NCBI RefSeq assembly: GCF_030062155.1
Contig: NZ_CP118269.1
Span: forward strand, 3,100,001 to 3,164,000
From: Pantoea sp. Lij88
Lineage (GTDB): Bacteria > Pseudomonadota > Gammaproteobacteria > Enterobacterales > Enterobacteriaceae
Length of the DNA stretch: 64,000 bases
Reading direction: 5' to 3'
Position numbers and translations under genes: made by a program. A model generated the notes under the pieces. That model was not told the DNA's origin. It searched no databases and saw only the letters and a list, made by a program, of their open reading frames with translations. This document shows, one piece after another, positions 38,127 through 47,141 of this stretch; within the stretch, counting starts at the first letter, position 1, and every line of letters begins with the position of its first letter.

Positions 38127-39584
38127 GTGTCTGAATTGTCTCAACTCTCTCCACAGCCGCTGTGGGATATTTTCGCTAAGATCTGCTCGATTCCCCATCC
38201 CTCTTTTCACGAAGAAGCGCTGGCGAACTACATCACTGGCTGGGCTAAAGAGCAGGGCTTCTGGTGTGAGCGCGATCAGGTCGGCAACATCCTGATTCGT
38301 AAGCCTGCCACCGCAGGCATGGAAAACCGTACCCCGGTCGCGCTGCAGGCGCATCTGGACATGGTGCCGCAGAAAAATAACGACACCGTTCATGACTTCA
38401 CCAAAGATCCGATTCAGCCGTGGATTGACGGCGAGTGGGTGAAAGCGCGCGGCACCACGCTGGGCGCGGACAACGGCATCGGTATGGCTTCTGCGCTGGC
38501 GGTACTGGCTGACAACAGCCTGACGCATGGCCCGCTGGAAGTCCTGCTGACCATGACTGAAGAGACCGGCATGGATGGCGCTTTCGGTCTGCAACCTAAC
38601 TGGCTGCAGGCTGAAATCCTGATCAACACCGACTCCGAAGAAGAAGGTGAGATCTACATGGGTTGTGCAGGCGGTATCGACTTCGTCTCCTCCCTGCCGC
38701 TGACCCGTGAAGCCGTGCCTGCTGAGTTCCAGACCCTGAAGCTGACGCTGAAAGGCCTGCGTGGCGGTCACTCCGGTGCCGATATTCATATGGGCCTGGG
38801 CAACGCCAACAAACTGCTGGCGCGCTTCCTGGCGGCCCATGCGGCTGAACTGGATCTGCGTCTGCTGGCCTTCAGCGGCGGAACGCTGCGCAATGCGATC
38901 CCGCGTGAAGCCTTCGCAACCGTGGCGGTCGAAAGCCACAAAGCGGATGCGCTGAAATCAGCGGCGGCGCACTTCCTGAGCGCCATCAAAAACGAGCACG
39001 GCGTTAAAGAGCCAAACATCGCTCTGGTCACCGAGCCGCTGGCGCATCAGGGTGATGCCCTGAGCACTGACAGCCGCGACCGCTTCCTGAACCTGCTGAA
39101 CAGCTCGCCAAACGGCGTGATTCGCAATTCAGACGTGGCGAAAGGCGTGGTCGAAACCTCACTGAACATCGGTGTGGTAACGATGGAAGACGATCACGCA
39201 GAGATCAACTGCCTGATCCGTTCCCTGATCGACACCGGCCGCGATTATGTGGTGCAGATGCTGACCTCGCTGGGCCAGCTGGCCGGCGCGCAGACCAAAG
39301 CGAAAGGTGGCTACCCAGGCTGGCAGCCGGATGCGGACTCCGCCATCATGGCGCTGACCCGTCAGACCTATATCGCGCTGTTTGACAAGACTCCGAACAT
39401 TCAGGTGATTCACGCCGGTCTGGAGTGTGGTCTGTTCAAAAAGCCTTATCCGGACATGGATATGGTATCGATCGGGCCGACCATCACCGGGCCGCACTCG
39501 CCTGATGAGCAGGTTCACATCGAAAGCGTTGGCCTTTACTGGAAACTGCTGACCACCCTGCTGAATGTGGTGCCAGAAAAGTAA
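38127..39584 (+). CDS. pepD: Aminoacyl-histidine dipeptidase (peptidase D)
   Basis: The 485-residue M20 zinc peptidase cleaves dipeptides including carnosine; the length matches E. coli PepD. Metal and catalytic motifs are ALQAHLDMVPQKN, GTTLGADNGIGMA, LTMTEETGMDGAFG and INTDSEEEGE, with the C-terminal His in TGPHSPDEQVHIES. It starts with GTG at 38127, with AGGAGA 7 nt upstream. Confidence 0.96.
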   Translation: MSELSQLSPQPLWDIFAKICSIPHPSFHEEALANYITGWAKEQGFWCERDQVGNILIRKPATAGMENRTPVALQAHLDMVPQKNNDTVHDFTKDPIQPWIDGEWVKARGTTLGADNGIGMASALAVLADNSLTHGPLEVLLTMTEETGMDGAFGLQPNWLQAEILINTDSEEEGEIYMGCAGGIDFVSSLPLTREAVPAEFQTLKLTLKGLRGGHSGADIHMGLGNANKLLARFLAAHAAELDLRLLAFSGGTLRNAIPREAFATVAVESHKADALKSAAAHFLSAIKNEHGVKEPNIALVTEPLAHQGDALSTDSRDRFLNLLNSSPNGVIRNSDVAKGVVETSLNIGVVTMEDDHAEINCLIRSLIDTGRDYVVQMLTSLGQLAGAQTKAKGGYPGWQPDADSAIMALTRQTYIALFDKTPNIQVIHAGLECGLFKKPYPDMDMVSIGPTITGPHSPDEQVHIESVGLYWKLLTTLLNVVPEK

Positions 39585-39603
39585 TTCTGTCACAAAAAAA
39601 TAC

Positions 39604-39627
39604 ACCAGGCTCCGGCCTGGTTTTTTT
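39604..39627 (+). terminator. Rho-independent terminator of pepD
   Basis: ACCAGGC-TCCG-GCCTGGT, a 7-bp stem, is followed by seven T and preceded by an A-run. Confidence 0.92.
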
Positions 39628-39843
39628 ATGCCTGCGACTTTTCACCAGCATAATTCGCTGCCTTTTCTGCGCTTTCCCCCACTATTCCGCCACTTTCCCG
39701 CGCTTCGCTGGTCACAGCCGCCGTTATGTCCAGATGTCTGGATGGCTAATAAGATTTCGTGCTAGCTTATGCGCTTTCGGCTGTTGCCGCGCCTGAAGGT
39801 TCAGGAAAAAATGCGGCCAGTGTTTCTTCAGGAGAGTCATCAC

Positions 39844-41349
39844 ATGCCGGGGTTAAACTGCCTTGAGATGCGTAACATCTCCATCGCTTTTGGCGGGTTT
39901 GCCGCGCTATCGTCGGTGGATTTCCGCAGTGAGGGCCATTCGGTTCATGCGCTGACCGGCGCTAACGGCGCGGGCAAGTCCACACTGATGGCGATCCTTT
40001 CCGGCGCGCACAGCCACTACAGCGGCGAGATCCTGCTGGATGGTGAGCCGGTCTCTATCCGCACACCGCGTGATGCGAAACAGCTGGGTATCCATCTGGT
40101 TCAGCAGGAAGTGGATGTCGCCCTGGTGCCGCAGCTCAGCGTGGCGGAAAACATTCTGCTGGATCGGCTCGCAGAGCCCGGCCACCGCTATCGCTGGGGT
40201 GAGATCCGCCGCCAGGCGCGGGCCTTGCTGGCGCAGCTCGACGTGGCGCTGGACGTCAACCGGCTGGTGGAGCGCTGCACCCTGGCGGAGAAACAGCAAA
40301 TTCTGCTGGCGCGGGCGCTGTCGCATCACTGCCGCTTCCTGATTCTGGATGAACCCACTGCCCCGCTGGATCAGCACGAAAGCGAACGACTGTTTGCAGT
40401 GGTGCGTCGCCTGAAGGCCAGCGGCATCGGCGTGGTCTTTATCTCTCACCGTATCCATGAACTCAAAGCGATCTGCGATCAGCTGACGGTGTTGCGTGAT
40501 GGCCGTCTGATTGAAACCGGCCCGATGGCGGCGCTGAGCGGCGAACAGATCGTAGAGAAGATGCTGGGCCATCAGCTGACCGATATCTTCCCGGCCCGCC
40601 GTGCGCAGCAGACACAGCCGCTGCTGCTGACGGTGGAAGGCCTGCACGATGAGCAGCTGCTGCAGGATATCTCGCTGCGGCTGCATAAAGGCGAAATTCT
40701 GGGGATTGCAGGACTGGCCGGTGCCGGTAAAACCGAACTCTGCAAAGCGCTGTTTGGGGCCAGCAAAAGCCGCGTCAGTCGCGGTGAACTGCATGGTCAG
40801 CCGTGGCAGCCCCGTTCGCCGCACGACTCCGTCAGTCGCCGCATGGCGCTGGTGCCGGAAGAGCGGCGCAAAGAGGGGATCTTTATTGATGAATCGGTGG
40901 CGATGAACCTCAGCGTCAGCGCGGACGACAGCTTTTCGCGCTGGAGCCTGTTCGGGCATCGCCAGGCGTGGCGCTGGGCGGAGCAGGTGATTCAGCAGTT
41001 GCAGGTGCGCACCACCGGCCCGGCACAGACACTGCGCCGCCTCTCCGGCGGTAACCAGCAGAAGGTGGCGATTGGCAAATGGCTGCGCAACAACGCTGAC
41101 GTGCTGATTTTCGATGAGCCGACCAAAGGCGTCGATATCAAAGCCAAAACCGAGCTGTTCACTCTGATCGACAACCTGGCGCGCGAGGGTAAAGGCATCA
41201 TCTACGCGTCAGGTGAATTTTCTGAACTGGTCGGTTTATGCGACCGGATTTGCGTGCTCTGGGATGGACGCATCGTGGCCGAACTGGCTGCGCGCGACGT
41301 CACCGAAGAGACGCTTTTGCTCTATTCCACCGGAGGAACCCCTGCGTGA
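39844..41349 (+). CDS. Sugar ABC importer, double ATPase subunit (RbsA/MglA type)
   Basis: The 501-residue protein carries two nucleotide-binding domains. The first has Walker A TGANGAGKST, a degenerate signature (TLAEKQQ) and Walker B FLILDEPTAP. The second has a degenerate P-loop (GLAGAGKTE), signature LSGGNQQKVAIGKW and Walker B VLIFDEPTKG. That asymmetry is normal for the monosaccharide-importing CUT2 class. ATG 39844 has AGGAGA upstream. Its stop overlaps the permease GTG by 4 bp. No enzyme or regulator gene is attached, so the sugar is not predictable. Confidence 0.9.
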   Translation: MPGLNCLEMRNISIAFGGFAALSSVDFRSEGHSVHALTGANGAGKSTLMAILSGAHSHYSGEILLDGEPVSIRTPRDAKQLGIHLVQQEVDVALVPQLSVAENILLDRLAEPGHRYRWGEIRRQARALLAQLDVALDVNRLVERCTLAEKQQILLARALSHHCRFLILDEPTAPLDQHESERLFAVVRRLKASGIGVVFISHRIHELKAICDQLTVLRDGRLIETGPMAALSGEQIVEKMLGHQLTDIFPARRAQQTQPLLLTVEGLHDEQLLQDISLRLHKGEILGIAGLAGAGKTELCKALFGASKSRVSRGELHGQPWQPRSPHDSVSRRMALVPEERRKEGIFIDESVAMNLSVSADDSFSRWSLFGHRQAWRWAEQVIQQLQVRTTGPAQTLRRLSGGNQQKVAIGKWLRNNADVLIFDEPTKGVDIKAKTELFTLIDNLAREGKGIIYASGEFSELVGLCDRICVLWDGRIVAELAARDVTEETLLLYSTGGTPA

Positions 41350-42347
41350 GCAGCAAAGAAACCAGCCTGAACCTGACCCCCTCGCCGTGGCGTCACCAGT
41401 TGTTCGACTTTCTTTATAAATGGGGCATGTTGCTCACGGTGGTGATCCTGATCGCTGCCTTTGGCCTGGCCTCCGACAGCTTCCTTGAACCCAACAACAT
41501 CATCAATATTCTGCGCTCGATTGCCATCGTGACGGTGATTGCGATCGGCGTCTCGATCTCGCTGACCGTAGGCGGCTTTGATCTGTCGGTCGGCTCAACC
41601 GCCTCGCTGGCCAATGCGTTAGTGATTTCGCTGTTTGTCTGGTACGGCTTCGGCACGACGACCGCAATCCTTCTCACCCTGGCGCTCTGCACCCTGGTCG
41701 GACTGTTTAACGCCTTCCTGATTGTGATCCTGCGTATCCCCGACATGCTGGCGACGCTGGCGACACTCTTCGTGATTCAGGGTGTGGCGATGACTTACAG
41801 CTTTGGCGGATCGATCACCGAGAACATGGTGCTGCCAAGCGGTGATATGGCGGAAGGCACGATTCCGGCAACCTTTGGTCTGCTCGGGCAGGTGCCGACC
41901 ATCGTCATCATTATGCTGGTCGTGACCGTCGCGGCGCAGCTGGCGCTGTCGCTGACTAAACATGGTCGCAGGATGTATGCGCTGGGCGGCAATCCGGAAG
42001 CGGCGCGCCTCTCCGGCATCCGCACCACCCGCTACCGGGTGCTGGCTTATGTGATCGCCTCACTGCTGGCCGGTCTGGGCGGCATCCTGCTCGCCTCACG
42101 TATCGGTTCATCGCAGGTCAACGCCGGAAGCGGCTACCTGATGGATGCCGTCGCGGCGGCATGGATTGGCTTCTCACTGGCGGGCTCCGGCAAACCGAAT
42201 GCGCTGGGCACACTGGTCGGCGCGGTCATTCTCGGCGTGCTGCAGAACGGCCTGGTGATGCTCTCTGTTCCCTACTACGCCATGGACATTATTAAAGGGC
42301 TGGTGCTGGCTTTAGCACTGGCGATCACCTATATCCAGCGCCGCTGA
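41346..42347 (+). CDS. Sugar ABC importer permease (RbsC type)
   Basis: The 333-residue inner-membrane protein has the CUT2 permease signature: GGFDLSVGSTASLANAL, LRIPDMLATLATLFVIQGVA, and the EAA-like loop YALGGNPEAARLSGIRTTRY. It begins with a GTG that overlaps the ATPase stop (GTGA), so the two are translationally coupled. GGAGG lies upstream inside the ATPase gene. It forms the membrane pore as a homodimer. Confidence 0.9.
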   Translation: MSSKETSLNLTPSPWRHQLFDFLYKWGMLLTVVILIAAFGLASDSFLEPNNIINILRSIAIVTVIAIGVSISLTVGGFDLSVGSTASLANALVISLFVWYGFGTTTAILLTLALCTLVGLFNAFLIVILRIPDMLATLATLFVIQGVAMTYSFGGSITENMVLPSGDMAEGTIPATFGLLGQVPTIVIIMLVVTVAAQLALSLTKHGRRMYALGGNPEAARLSGIRTTRYRVLAYVIASLLAGLGGILLASRIGSSQVNAGSGYLMDAVAAAWIGFSLAGSGKPNALGTLVGAVILGVLQNGLVMLSVPYYAMDIIKGLVLALALAITYIQRR

Positions 42348-42372
42348 GGCGCGTTTACCGGAGTTAATAACA

Positions 42373-43440
42373 ATGCAAAAAATAACACTCTCGCTGCTGG
42401 CCCTGAGCCTGCTGAACGCCAGCGCCGCTTTCGCAGAGACCGTCACCCCGGTGCCTGCGGCTATCGCCAGCCATAACGGCCCGATCCGTATTGCGGTGAT
42501 CCGCAACCTCGGCTCTGATGACAACACCACCCAGTTTGTTGCCGGTGCGATTCAGCAGGGTCGCCAGCTGGGCTTCAAAGTCAGCACCTTCCTGAGCAAC
42601 GGCGACGATGCACGCTTCCAGGATTTCGTGAATCAGGCGATCAGCCAGAAATATGACGGCATCGTGCTGTCGCACGGTAAAGCGCCCTACGCCAGCGGAC
42701 TGGTGAAGCGCATTGCCGATGCGGGCATCAAGCTGTCGGTGTTTGATACGCCGGTGGATAGCCCGATTCCGGGCGTCACCGTCACCGCGCAGGATGACGC
42801 TTCGCTGGCACAGCTGTCGCTCGGCCAGCTCATCCATGATTTCAACGGCAAGGCGAATATCGTCAAGCTGTGGGTCGCCGGTTTCCCGCCGATGGAACGC
42901 CGTCAGGTGGTGTATGAAAAACTGCTGAAAGAGAATCCGGGCATTCATCAGCTGGAGTCGATTGGTGCAGTGTCAACTGACGTTCAGGGCGACACCGCCA
43001 ATAAGATTGGTGCGATTCTGGCGAAATACCCGAAAGGCAAAATCGATGCGATCTGGGGTGCCTGGGATGCCTTCAGCCAGGGCGCTTACAAAGCGCTGCA
43101 GGAGAATGGCCGAACCGAGATCAAGCTCTACAGCATTGATGTTTCGAACCAGGATTTGCAGCTGATGCGCCAGAAGGACAGTCCGTGGGTGCAGACCGTC
43201 GCGGTCGATCCTAAAACCATCGGTGCGGTGAATATGCGTCTGGTGGCGAAGAAGATTGCCGGTGAAGAGACACCCGCGACATATCAGTTTAAAGCGGCGT
43301 CAATCTCTCAGCAGCAGCTTAACAGCCAGCCTGGCGCGGTAAACGTCGCGTCGCTGAACAAGATCATTCCGGGCTGGGGCAGTAATGAGGATTTCGTCGC
43401 ACCGTGGTTTGCTACCCTTGAGGCGAAATATAAGAAGTAA
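42373..43440 (+). CDS. Periplasmic sugar-binding protein of the ABC importer
   Basis: The 355-residue precursor has a signal peptide (MQKITLSLLALSLLNASAAFA) and a type I periplasmic-binding fold (IRIAVIRNLGSDDNTTQFVA, YDGIVLSHGKAPYASGLVKR, IDAIWGAWDAFSQGAYKAL). It belongs to the ribose/galactose-type binding-protein group, but the pocket residues do not identify the sugar to me. It is 25 bp after the permease in one operon. Placing the binding protein last is less common than first. Confidence 0.88.
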   Translation: MQKITLSLLALSLLNASAAFAETVTPVPAAIASHNGPIRIAVIRNLGSDDNTTQFVAGAIQQGRQLGFKVSTFLSNGDDARFQDFVNQAISQKYDGIVLSHGKAPYASGLVKRIADAGIKLSVFDTPVDSPIPGVTVTAQDDASLAQLSLGQLIHDFNGKANIVKLWVAGFPPMERRQVVYEKLLKENPGIHQLESIGAVSTDVQGDTANKIGAILAKYPKGKIDAIWGAWDAFSQGAYKALQENGRTEIKLYSIDVSNQDLQLMRQKDSPWVQTVAVDPKTIGAVNMRLVAKKIAGEETPATYQFKAASISQQQLNSQPGAVNVASLNKIIPGWGSNEDFVAPWFATLEAKYKK

Positions 43441-43446
43441 TCCGGC

Positions 43447-43474
43447 GTCAGCCTTGCCGGGCGGCAAGGCTGAC
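43447..43474. terminator. Hairpin between the sugar importer and dinB
   Basis: GTCAGCCTTGCC and GGCAAGGCTGAC form a perfect 12-bp stem with loop GGGC. No T-run follows on either side, so it is a convergent-gene hairpin with uncertain termination strength. Confidence 0.55.
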
Positions 43475-43476
43475 CG

Positions 43477-44532
43477 TTACAGACCCAGCAGCAGCTGACG
43501 CTCAAGCTGGGGATCCACCATGGTGACGTGCAGTCCCACCAGCCGCACGCCGCGCCCGGCACGACGCTCATCCCAGGTTTTCCGGGCGATGGCAATCATG
43601 TCCTCTTTATTCAGCACCGGCCAGATATGCTCCTGGGTCGTCTGCTGAAAATCACTGAACTTGAGTTTGACGCCCTGACGCGCCACCTGCTTGTCGGGTC
43701 GGATCTGCGTCAGACGACGATCCAGTTCGGCATAGAGAAAATCGATAATCTCCAGGCAGGCATCCCAGTCGCTGATATCTTCCGCCAGCGTGCGTTCTAC
43801 TCCCAGCGATTTACGCTCACGCTCCACGATGACGTCACGGTCATCAATGCCATTGCTGCGCTCCCACAGCACCCGGCCAAACTTCCCAAAGCGCTTTAAC
43901 AGCAGCGCCAGATCGGCCTTCTGCACGTCACCGCAGGTCACCAGCCCCATCTCCTCAAGCTTTTTGGCCGAGACCTTGCCGACGCCTGGGATCTTCGCCA
44001 GCGGCAGCGTCAGCAGAAAACCGGCCATCTCCGGCGGGGTAATGACGAATTGCCCATCGGGCTTATTCAGATCGGAGGCGATCTTTGCCAGGAATTTAAT
44101 CGGCGCGATGCCCGCTGAGGCGGTCAGCCCGGTTTCACGGTAGATGGTGGCGCGGATCGCCTGCGCCATCAGCGTGGCAGAGCCGTGACAGTGCGGGCTG
44201 TCGGTGACATCCAGATAGGCTTCATCAAGGGAGAGCGGTTCGATCAGCGGGGTGTAGCGGGTAAAGATGTCGCGGATTTGTGCGGAGGCTTCTTTGTAGG
44301 CGTCGAAGCGTCCGGGCAGCAGACGCAGATGCGGGCATAACTTCAGGGCCATGCCGGTTGGCATCGCGCTGCGCACGCCAAATTTGCGGGCCGGATAGTT
44401 GGCGGTGCTGATCACGCCACGACGTTCGCGGCTGCCACCAATGGCGATCGGGATGTCGCGCAGCTGGGGATTATCACGCATCTCCACCGCGGCATAGAAG
44501 CAGTCCATATCGACATGAATGATTTTACGCAT
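43477..44532 (-). CDS. dinB: DNA polymerase IV
   Basis: The 351-residue Y-family translesion polymerase equals E. coli DinB in length. Catalytic carboxylates are in [14 protein letters not shown] and [12 protein letters not shown]. HhH and little-finger domains follow, and the C-terminus QLLLGL ends with the beta-clamp-binding type motif. ATG 44532 follows GGAGGGGGT. A LexA box overlaps the promoter region, so it is SOS-induced. Confidence 0.97.
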   Translation of the reverse strand: MRKIIHVDMDCFYAAVEMRDNPQLRDIPIAIGGSRERRGVISTANYPARKFGVRSAMPTGMALKLCPHLRLLPGRFDAYKEASAQIRDIFTRYTPLIEPLSLDEAYLDVTDSPHCHGSATLMAQAIRATIYRETGLTASAGIAPIKFLAKIASDLNKPDGQFVITPPEMAGFLLTLPLAKIPGVGKVSAKKLEEMGLVTCGDVQKADLALLLKRFGKFGRVLWERSNGIDDRDVIVERERKSLGVERTLAEDISDWDACLEIIDFLYAELDRRLTQIRPDKQVARQGVKLKFSDFQQTTQEHIWPVLNKEDMIAIARKTWDERRAGRGVRLVGLHVTMVDPQLERQLLLGL

Positions 44533-44545
44533 ACCCCCTCCGGCA

Positions 44546-44561
44546 CTGGATAAGTATACAG
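44546..44561. promoter_or_regulatory. LexA (SOS) box of dinB
   Basis: Read toward dinB it is CTGTATACTTATCCAG: one arm is the perfect CTGT and the other is CCAG instead of ACAG. The E. coli dinB box has the same CTGTATAC...CCAG form. It lies 14 bp before the dinB ATG. Confidence 0.85.
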
Positions 44562-44776
44562 TTGGCAGGGGTAACTGCAATATTTGTCGCGCCCACAATT
44601 AAAGTTTACAAATTTGTGGCCGAATATCCTTCAGTAAATCGCGAATCTGGCTGCCAGCGTCTTGCTAAAAAAACAGACAATGTTTAATGTTGCGCTGCGG
44701 TAGCGGACAGTTCCGATAATGCAAACAGAGACGCACAATTTGCGTCATGTTCTCTTCACCTCAAGGTATACACAGC

Positions 44777-45520
44777 ATGGGCAAAATCGCACTCCTGTTT
44801 GCGATGATTTTACTGCCAGCCCTCAGCATGGCAATGACACCCGAACCCGTCTCAACGGCACCGGTCAGCAAAGAATTAAAGAAACAGTTACTCGGTACCC
44901 CGGTCTATATCCAGATCTTCAAGGAAGAACGCACACTCGAACTTTACGGCAAAATCGGTAACGAATACCGCCTGCTGGATACCTACCGCATCTGTAACTT
45001 TTCTGGCGGCCTCGGCCCGAAACGCCGTGAAGGCGATTTCAAAAGCCCAGAAGGTTTTTACAACGTGAAGCTGAATCAGCTGAAGCCGGATAGCCGTTTT
45101 TATCGCGCGATCAACATTGGTTTCCCGAATCAGTTCGATCGTAATCAGGGCTACAGCGGCAACTACCTGATGATTCATGGCGACTGTAAGTCAATTGGCT
45201 GCTATGCCATGACTAACGCCTATATGGATGAGATTTTTACTTATGTGAACGCGGCGCTGCGTAATGGCCAGCAGGATGTCAGCATCAGCATCTATCCGTT
45301 CCGCATGACCGACAGCAACATGCAGCGTCACCGCTACTCCAGCGATGCCAGCTTCTGGCAGCAGCTGCAGCCGGGATACGCCTACTTCGCTAAATATCAC
45401 CAGCCGCCAATGGTCAATGTCGCCAGCGGTAAATATGTGATGAACAGCAGCCCGGCACCGGTTTTAGCCAGTCCCGAAGCTGCTTCACGTTCATTCCTGG
45501 CGCTCTCCAAGGCAGAATAA
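44777..45520 (+). CDS. dpaA: YkuD-fold peptidoglycan-Lpp amidase DpaA (YafK/LdtF)
   Basis: The 247-residue protein has a signal peptide ([20 protein letters not shown]) and an L,D-transpeptidase-type YkuD domain with the catalytic His/Cys motif [17 protein letters not shown]. In E. coli this protein cuts Braun lipoprotein from peptidoglycan rather than making crosslinks. Length and neighbours (dinB, yafJ) match E. coli. ATG 44777 has a weak AAGGT site. Its 3' end overlaps the convergent yafJ by 30 bp. Confidence 0.92.
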   Translation: MGKIALLFAMILLPALSMAMTPEPVSTAPVSKELKKQLLGTPVYIQIFKEERTLELYGKIGNEYRLLDTYRICNFSGGLGPKRREGDFKSPEGFYNVKLNQLKPDSRFYRAINIGFPNQFDRNQGYSGNYLMIHGDCKSIGCYAMTNAYMDEIFTYVNAALRNGQQDVSISIYPFRMTDSNMQRHRYSSDASFWQQLQPGYAYFAKYHQPPMVNVASGKYVMNSSPAPVLASPEAASRSFLALSKAE

Positions 45521-46258
45521 CGCCCATTCACCTGGCGCAATCCGCTGCCAGGTTTCATTGGCCGTCAGTGGCTGCGTAGCAATCACCGTCACCACGTCAT
45601 GCGGCGTGGTGTGCTGCTGAAAATCGACCTCCACATCCTGATCCAGTAACTGCGCCCGGCCAAACGGTGCGCGGCGGGTGATCCAGAACAGGTTAGTGGA
45701 GCAGAAGGCCATCAGATACCGGCCATCTGAGAGCAGCATGTTAAACACGCCCTTCTGCCGCAACGTGACGGCCAGCTCCCCGATAAAACGAAACACCGCA
45801 GGCCAGTTGCCCGGCGTGCGCGGATAGCGTGTCGCCAGCTGATGCAGGATCCAGCAGAACGCCTTCTCGCTGTCCGTTTCGCCTACCGGCCGGAATGTGC
45901 CGGTCTCCAGTTGCCGGTAGCCCTTAAGCTGACCGTTGTGCGCATAGGTCCAGTTACGGCCCCACAGCTCGCGGGTAAACGGATGGGTATTTTCCAGCGA
46001 CACCTGACCGCGATTCGCCTGGCGGATATGCGCCACCACCGAATGCGATTTGATCGGATACTCCTGCACCAGACGCGCAATCGGCGAGTTAAAGCTCGGC
46101 AGCGGATCTTTAAACGTACGACAACCTTTATCTTCGTAAAAGGTAATGCCCCAGCCATCTTTGTGAGGCCCGGTTCCACCGCCACGCTGAACCAGTCCGG
46201 TAAAGCTGAAACAGATATCCGTGGGAACATTGGCGCTCATCCCGAGCAATTCGCACAT
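45491..46258 (-). CDS. yafJ: Class II glutamine amidotransferase YafJ
   Basis: The 255-residue protein matches E. coli YafJ in length and sequence: Cys2 nucleophile after Met removal ([15 protein letters not shown]), then [26 protein letters not shown] and YAHNGQL. ATG 46258 was chosen over one 6 bp upstream because Cys must become N-terminal. The amide acceptor is unknown. Confidence 0.94.
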   Translation of the reverse strand: MCELLGMSANVPTDICFSFTGLVQRGGGTGPHKDGWGITFYEDKGCRTFKDPLPSFNSPIARLVQEYPIKSHSVVAHIRQANRGQVSLENTHPFTRELWGRNWTYAHNGQLKGYRQLETGTFRPVGETDSEKAFCWILHQLATRYPRTPGNWPAVFRFIGELAVTLRQKGVFNMLLSDGRYLMAFCSTNLFWITRRAPFGRAQLLDQDVEVDFQQHTTPHDVVTVIATQPLTANETWQRIAPGEWALFCLGERQE

Positions 46259-46309
46259 AGCCACCGCCTCTGATTTTGCGGCCTCCCGTCAGGCAGGAGG
46301 CCAGCGCTG

Positions 46310-46888
46310 TTATTTCACCATCTCTTTTTCGATCAGCAACATCAGGATGTGGATCACTTTAATGTGGATCTCCTGGATGCGATCGGCATAACCAAAGTGT
46401 GGCACCCGGATTTCAATGTCGGCACTGCCTGCCATCTTACCGCCATCTTTACCGGTCAGGGTGATCACTTTCATCCCCTGCGCACGGGCGGCTTCAATTG
46501 CTTTAATAATGTTGGCAGAGTTACCGGAGGTTGAGAGACCCAGCAGCACATCGCCCGGACGCCCCACTGCTTCCACATAACGTGAGAAGACATAGTCATA
46601 ACCAAAGTCATTACTGACGCAGGAGAGATGGCTGACATCCGAGATAGCAATTGCCGGATAGCCAGGACGATTTTCACGGTAGCGACCGGTCAGCTCTTCG
46701 GCGAAATGCATCGCATCACAATGTGAACCGCCATTACCACAGGAAAGCACCTTGCCGCCTGCCTTAAAGCTGTCAGCCAGCAGCACCGCAGCACGTTGGA
46801 TCGCATGGATATTGGCGTCGTCGCTGAGGAATTTAGTCAGCGTATCAGCAGCTTCATTAAGCTCAGAGCGGATGATGTCCTGGTACAT
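46310..46888 (-). CDS. gmhA: Sedoheptulose-7-phosphate isomerase
   Basis: The 192-residue SIS-domain enzyme makes heptose 7-phosphate for the LPS inner core; the length equals E. coli GmhA (LpcA). Active-site blocks include [31 protein letters not shown] and the zinc/base region at the C-terminus ([14 protein letters not shown]). It lies between yafJ and fadE as in E. coli. Confidence 0.97.
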   Translation of the reverse strand: MYQDIIRSELNEAADTLTKFLSDDANIHAIQRAAVLLADSFKAGGKVLSCGNGGSHCDAMHFAEELTGRYRENRPGYPAIAISDVSHLSCVSNDFGYDYVFSRYVEAVGRPGDVLLGLSTSGNSANIIKAIEAARAQGMKVITLTGKDGGKMAGSADIEIRVPHFGYADRIQEIHIKVIHILMLLIEKEMVK

Positions 46889-47104
46889 AGGGATGTCCTT
46901 TTTTAGGAGAGGTTAATCGCAGCAAGTTTAACGGAATGGCCGGTAAGCGCAAAGCGTCATGCCACGCAGGGCCAGGTCGTGACGGCAATTATCATTGCCG
47001 CAGGTGCTGCAAAAATGGGCGAAAAACGGTTTTTGTGAGGCAGGTTGTAATTGCGATGTAAACAAATTGATAAATCCTGCCAACTGCTCTAAACCTCTCT
47101 ACAC

Positions 47105-47121
47105 AACAGGTCAGACCTCTT
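47105..47121. promoter_or_regulatory. FadR-type operator of fadE
   Basis: AACAGGTCAGACCTCTT contains the palindrome AGGTCAGACCT and fits the FadR pattern TGGTCNGACC with one change. It lies 20 bp before the fadE ATG, as expected for repression relieved by long-chain acyl-CoA. Confidence 0.7.
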
Positions 47122-47141
47122 ACTTCCTGGAGCAGTTAATT

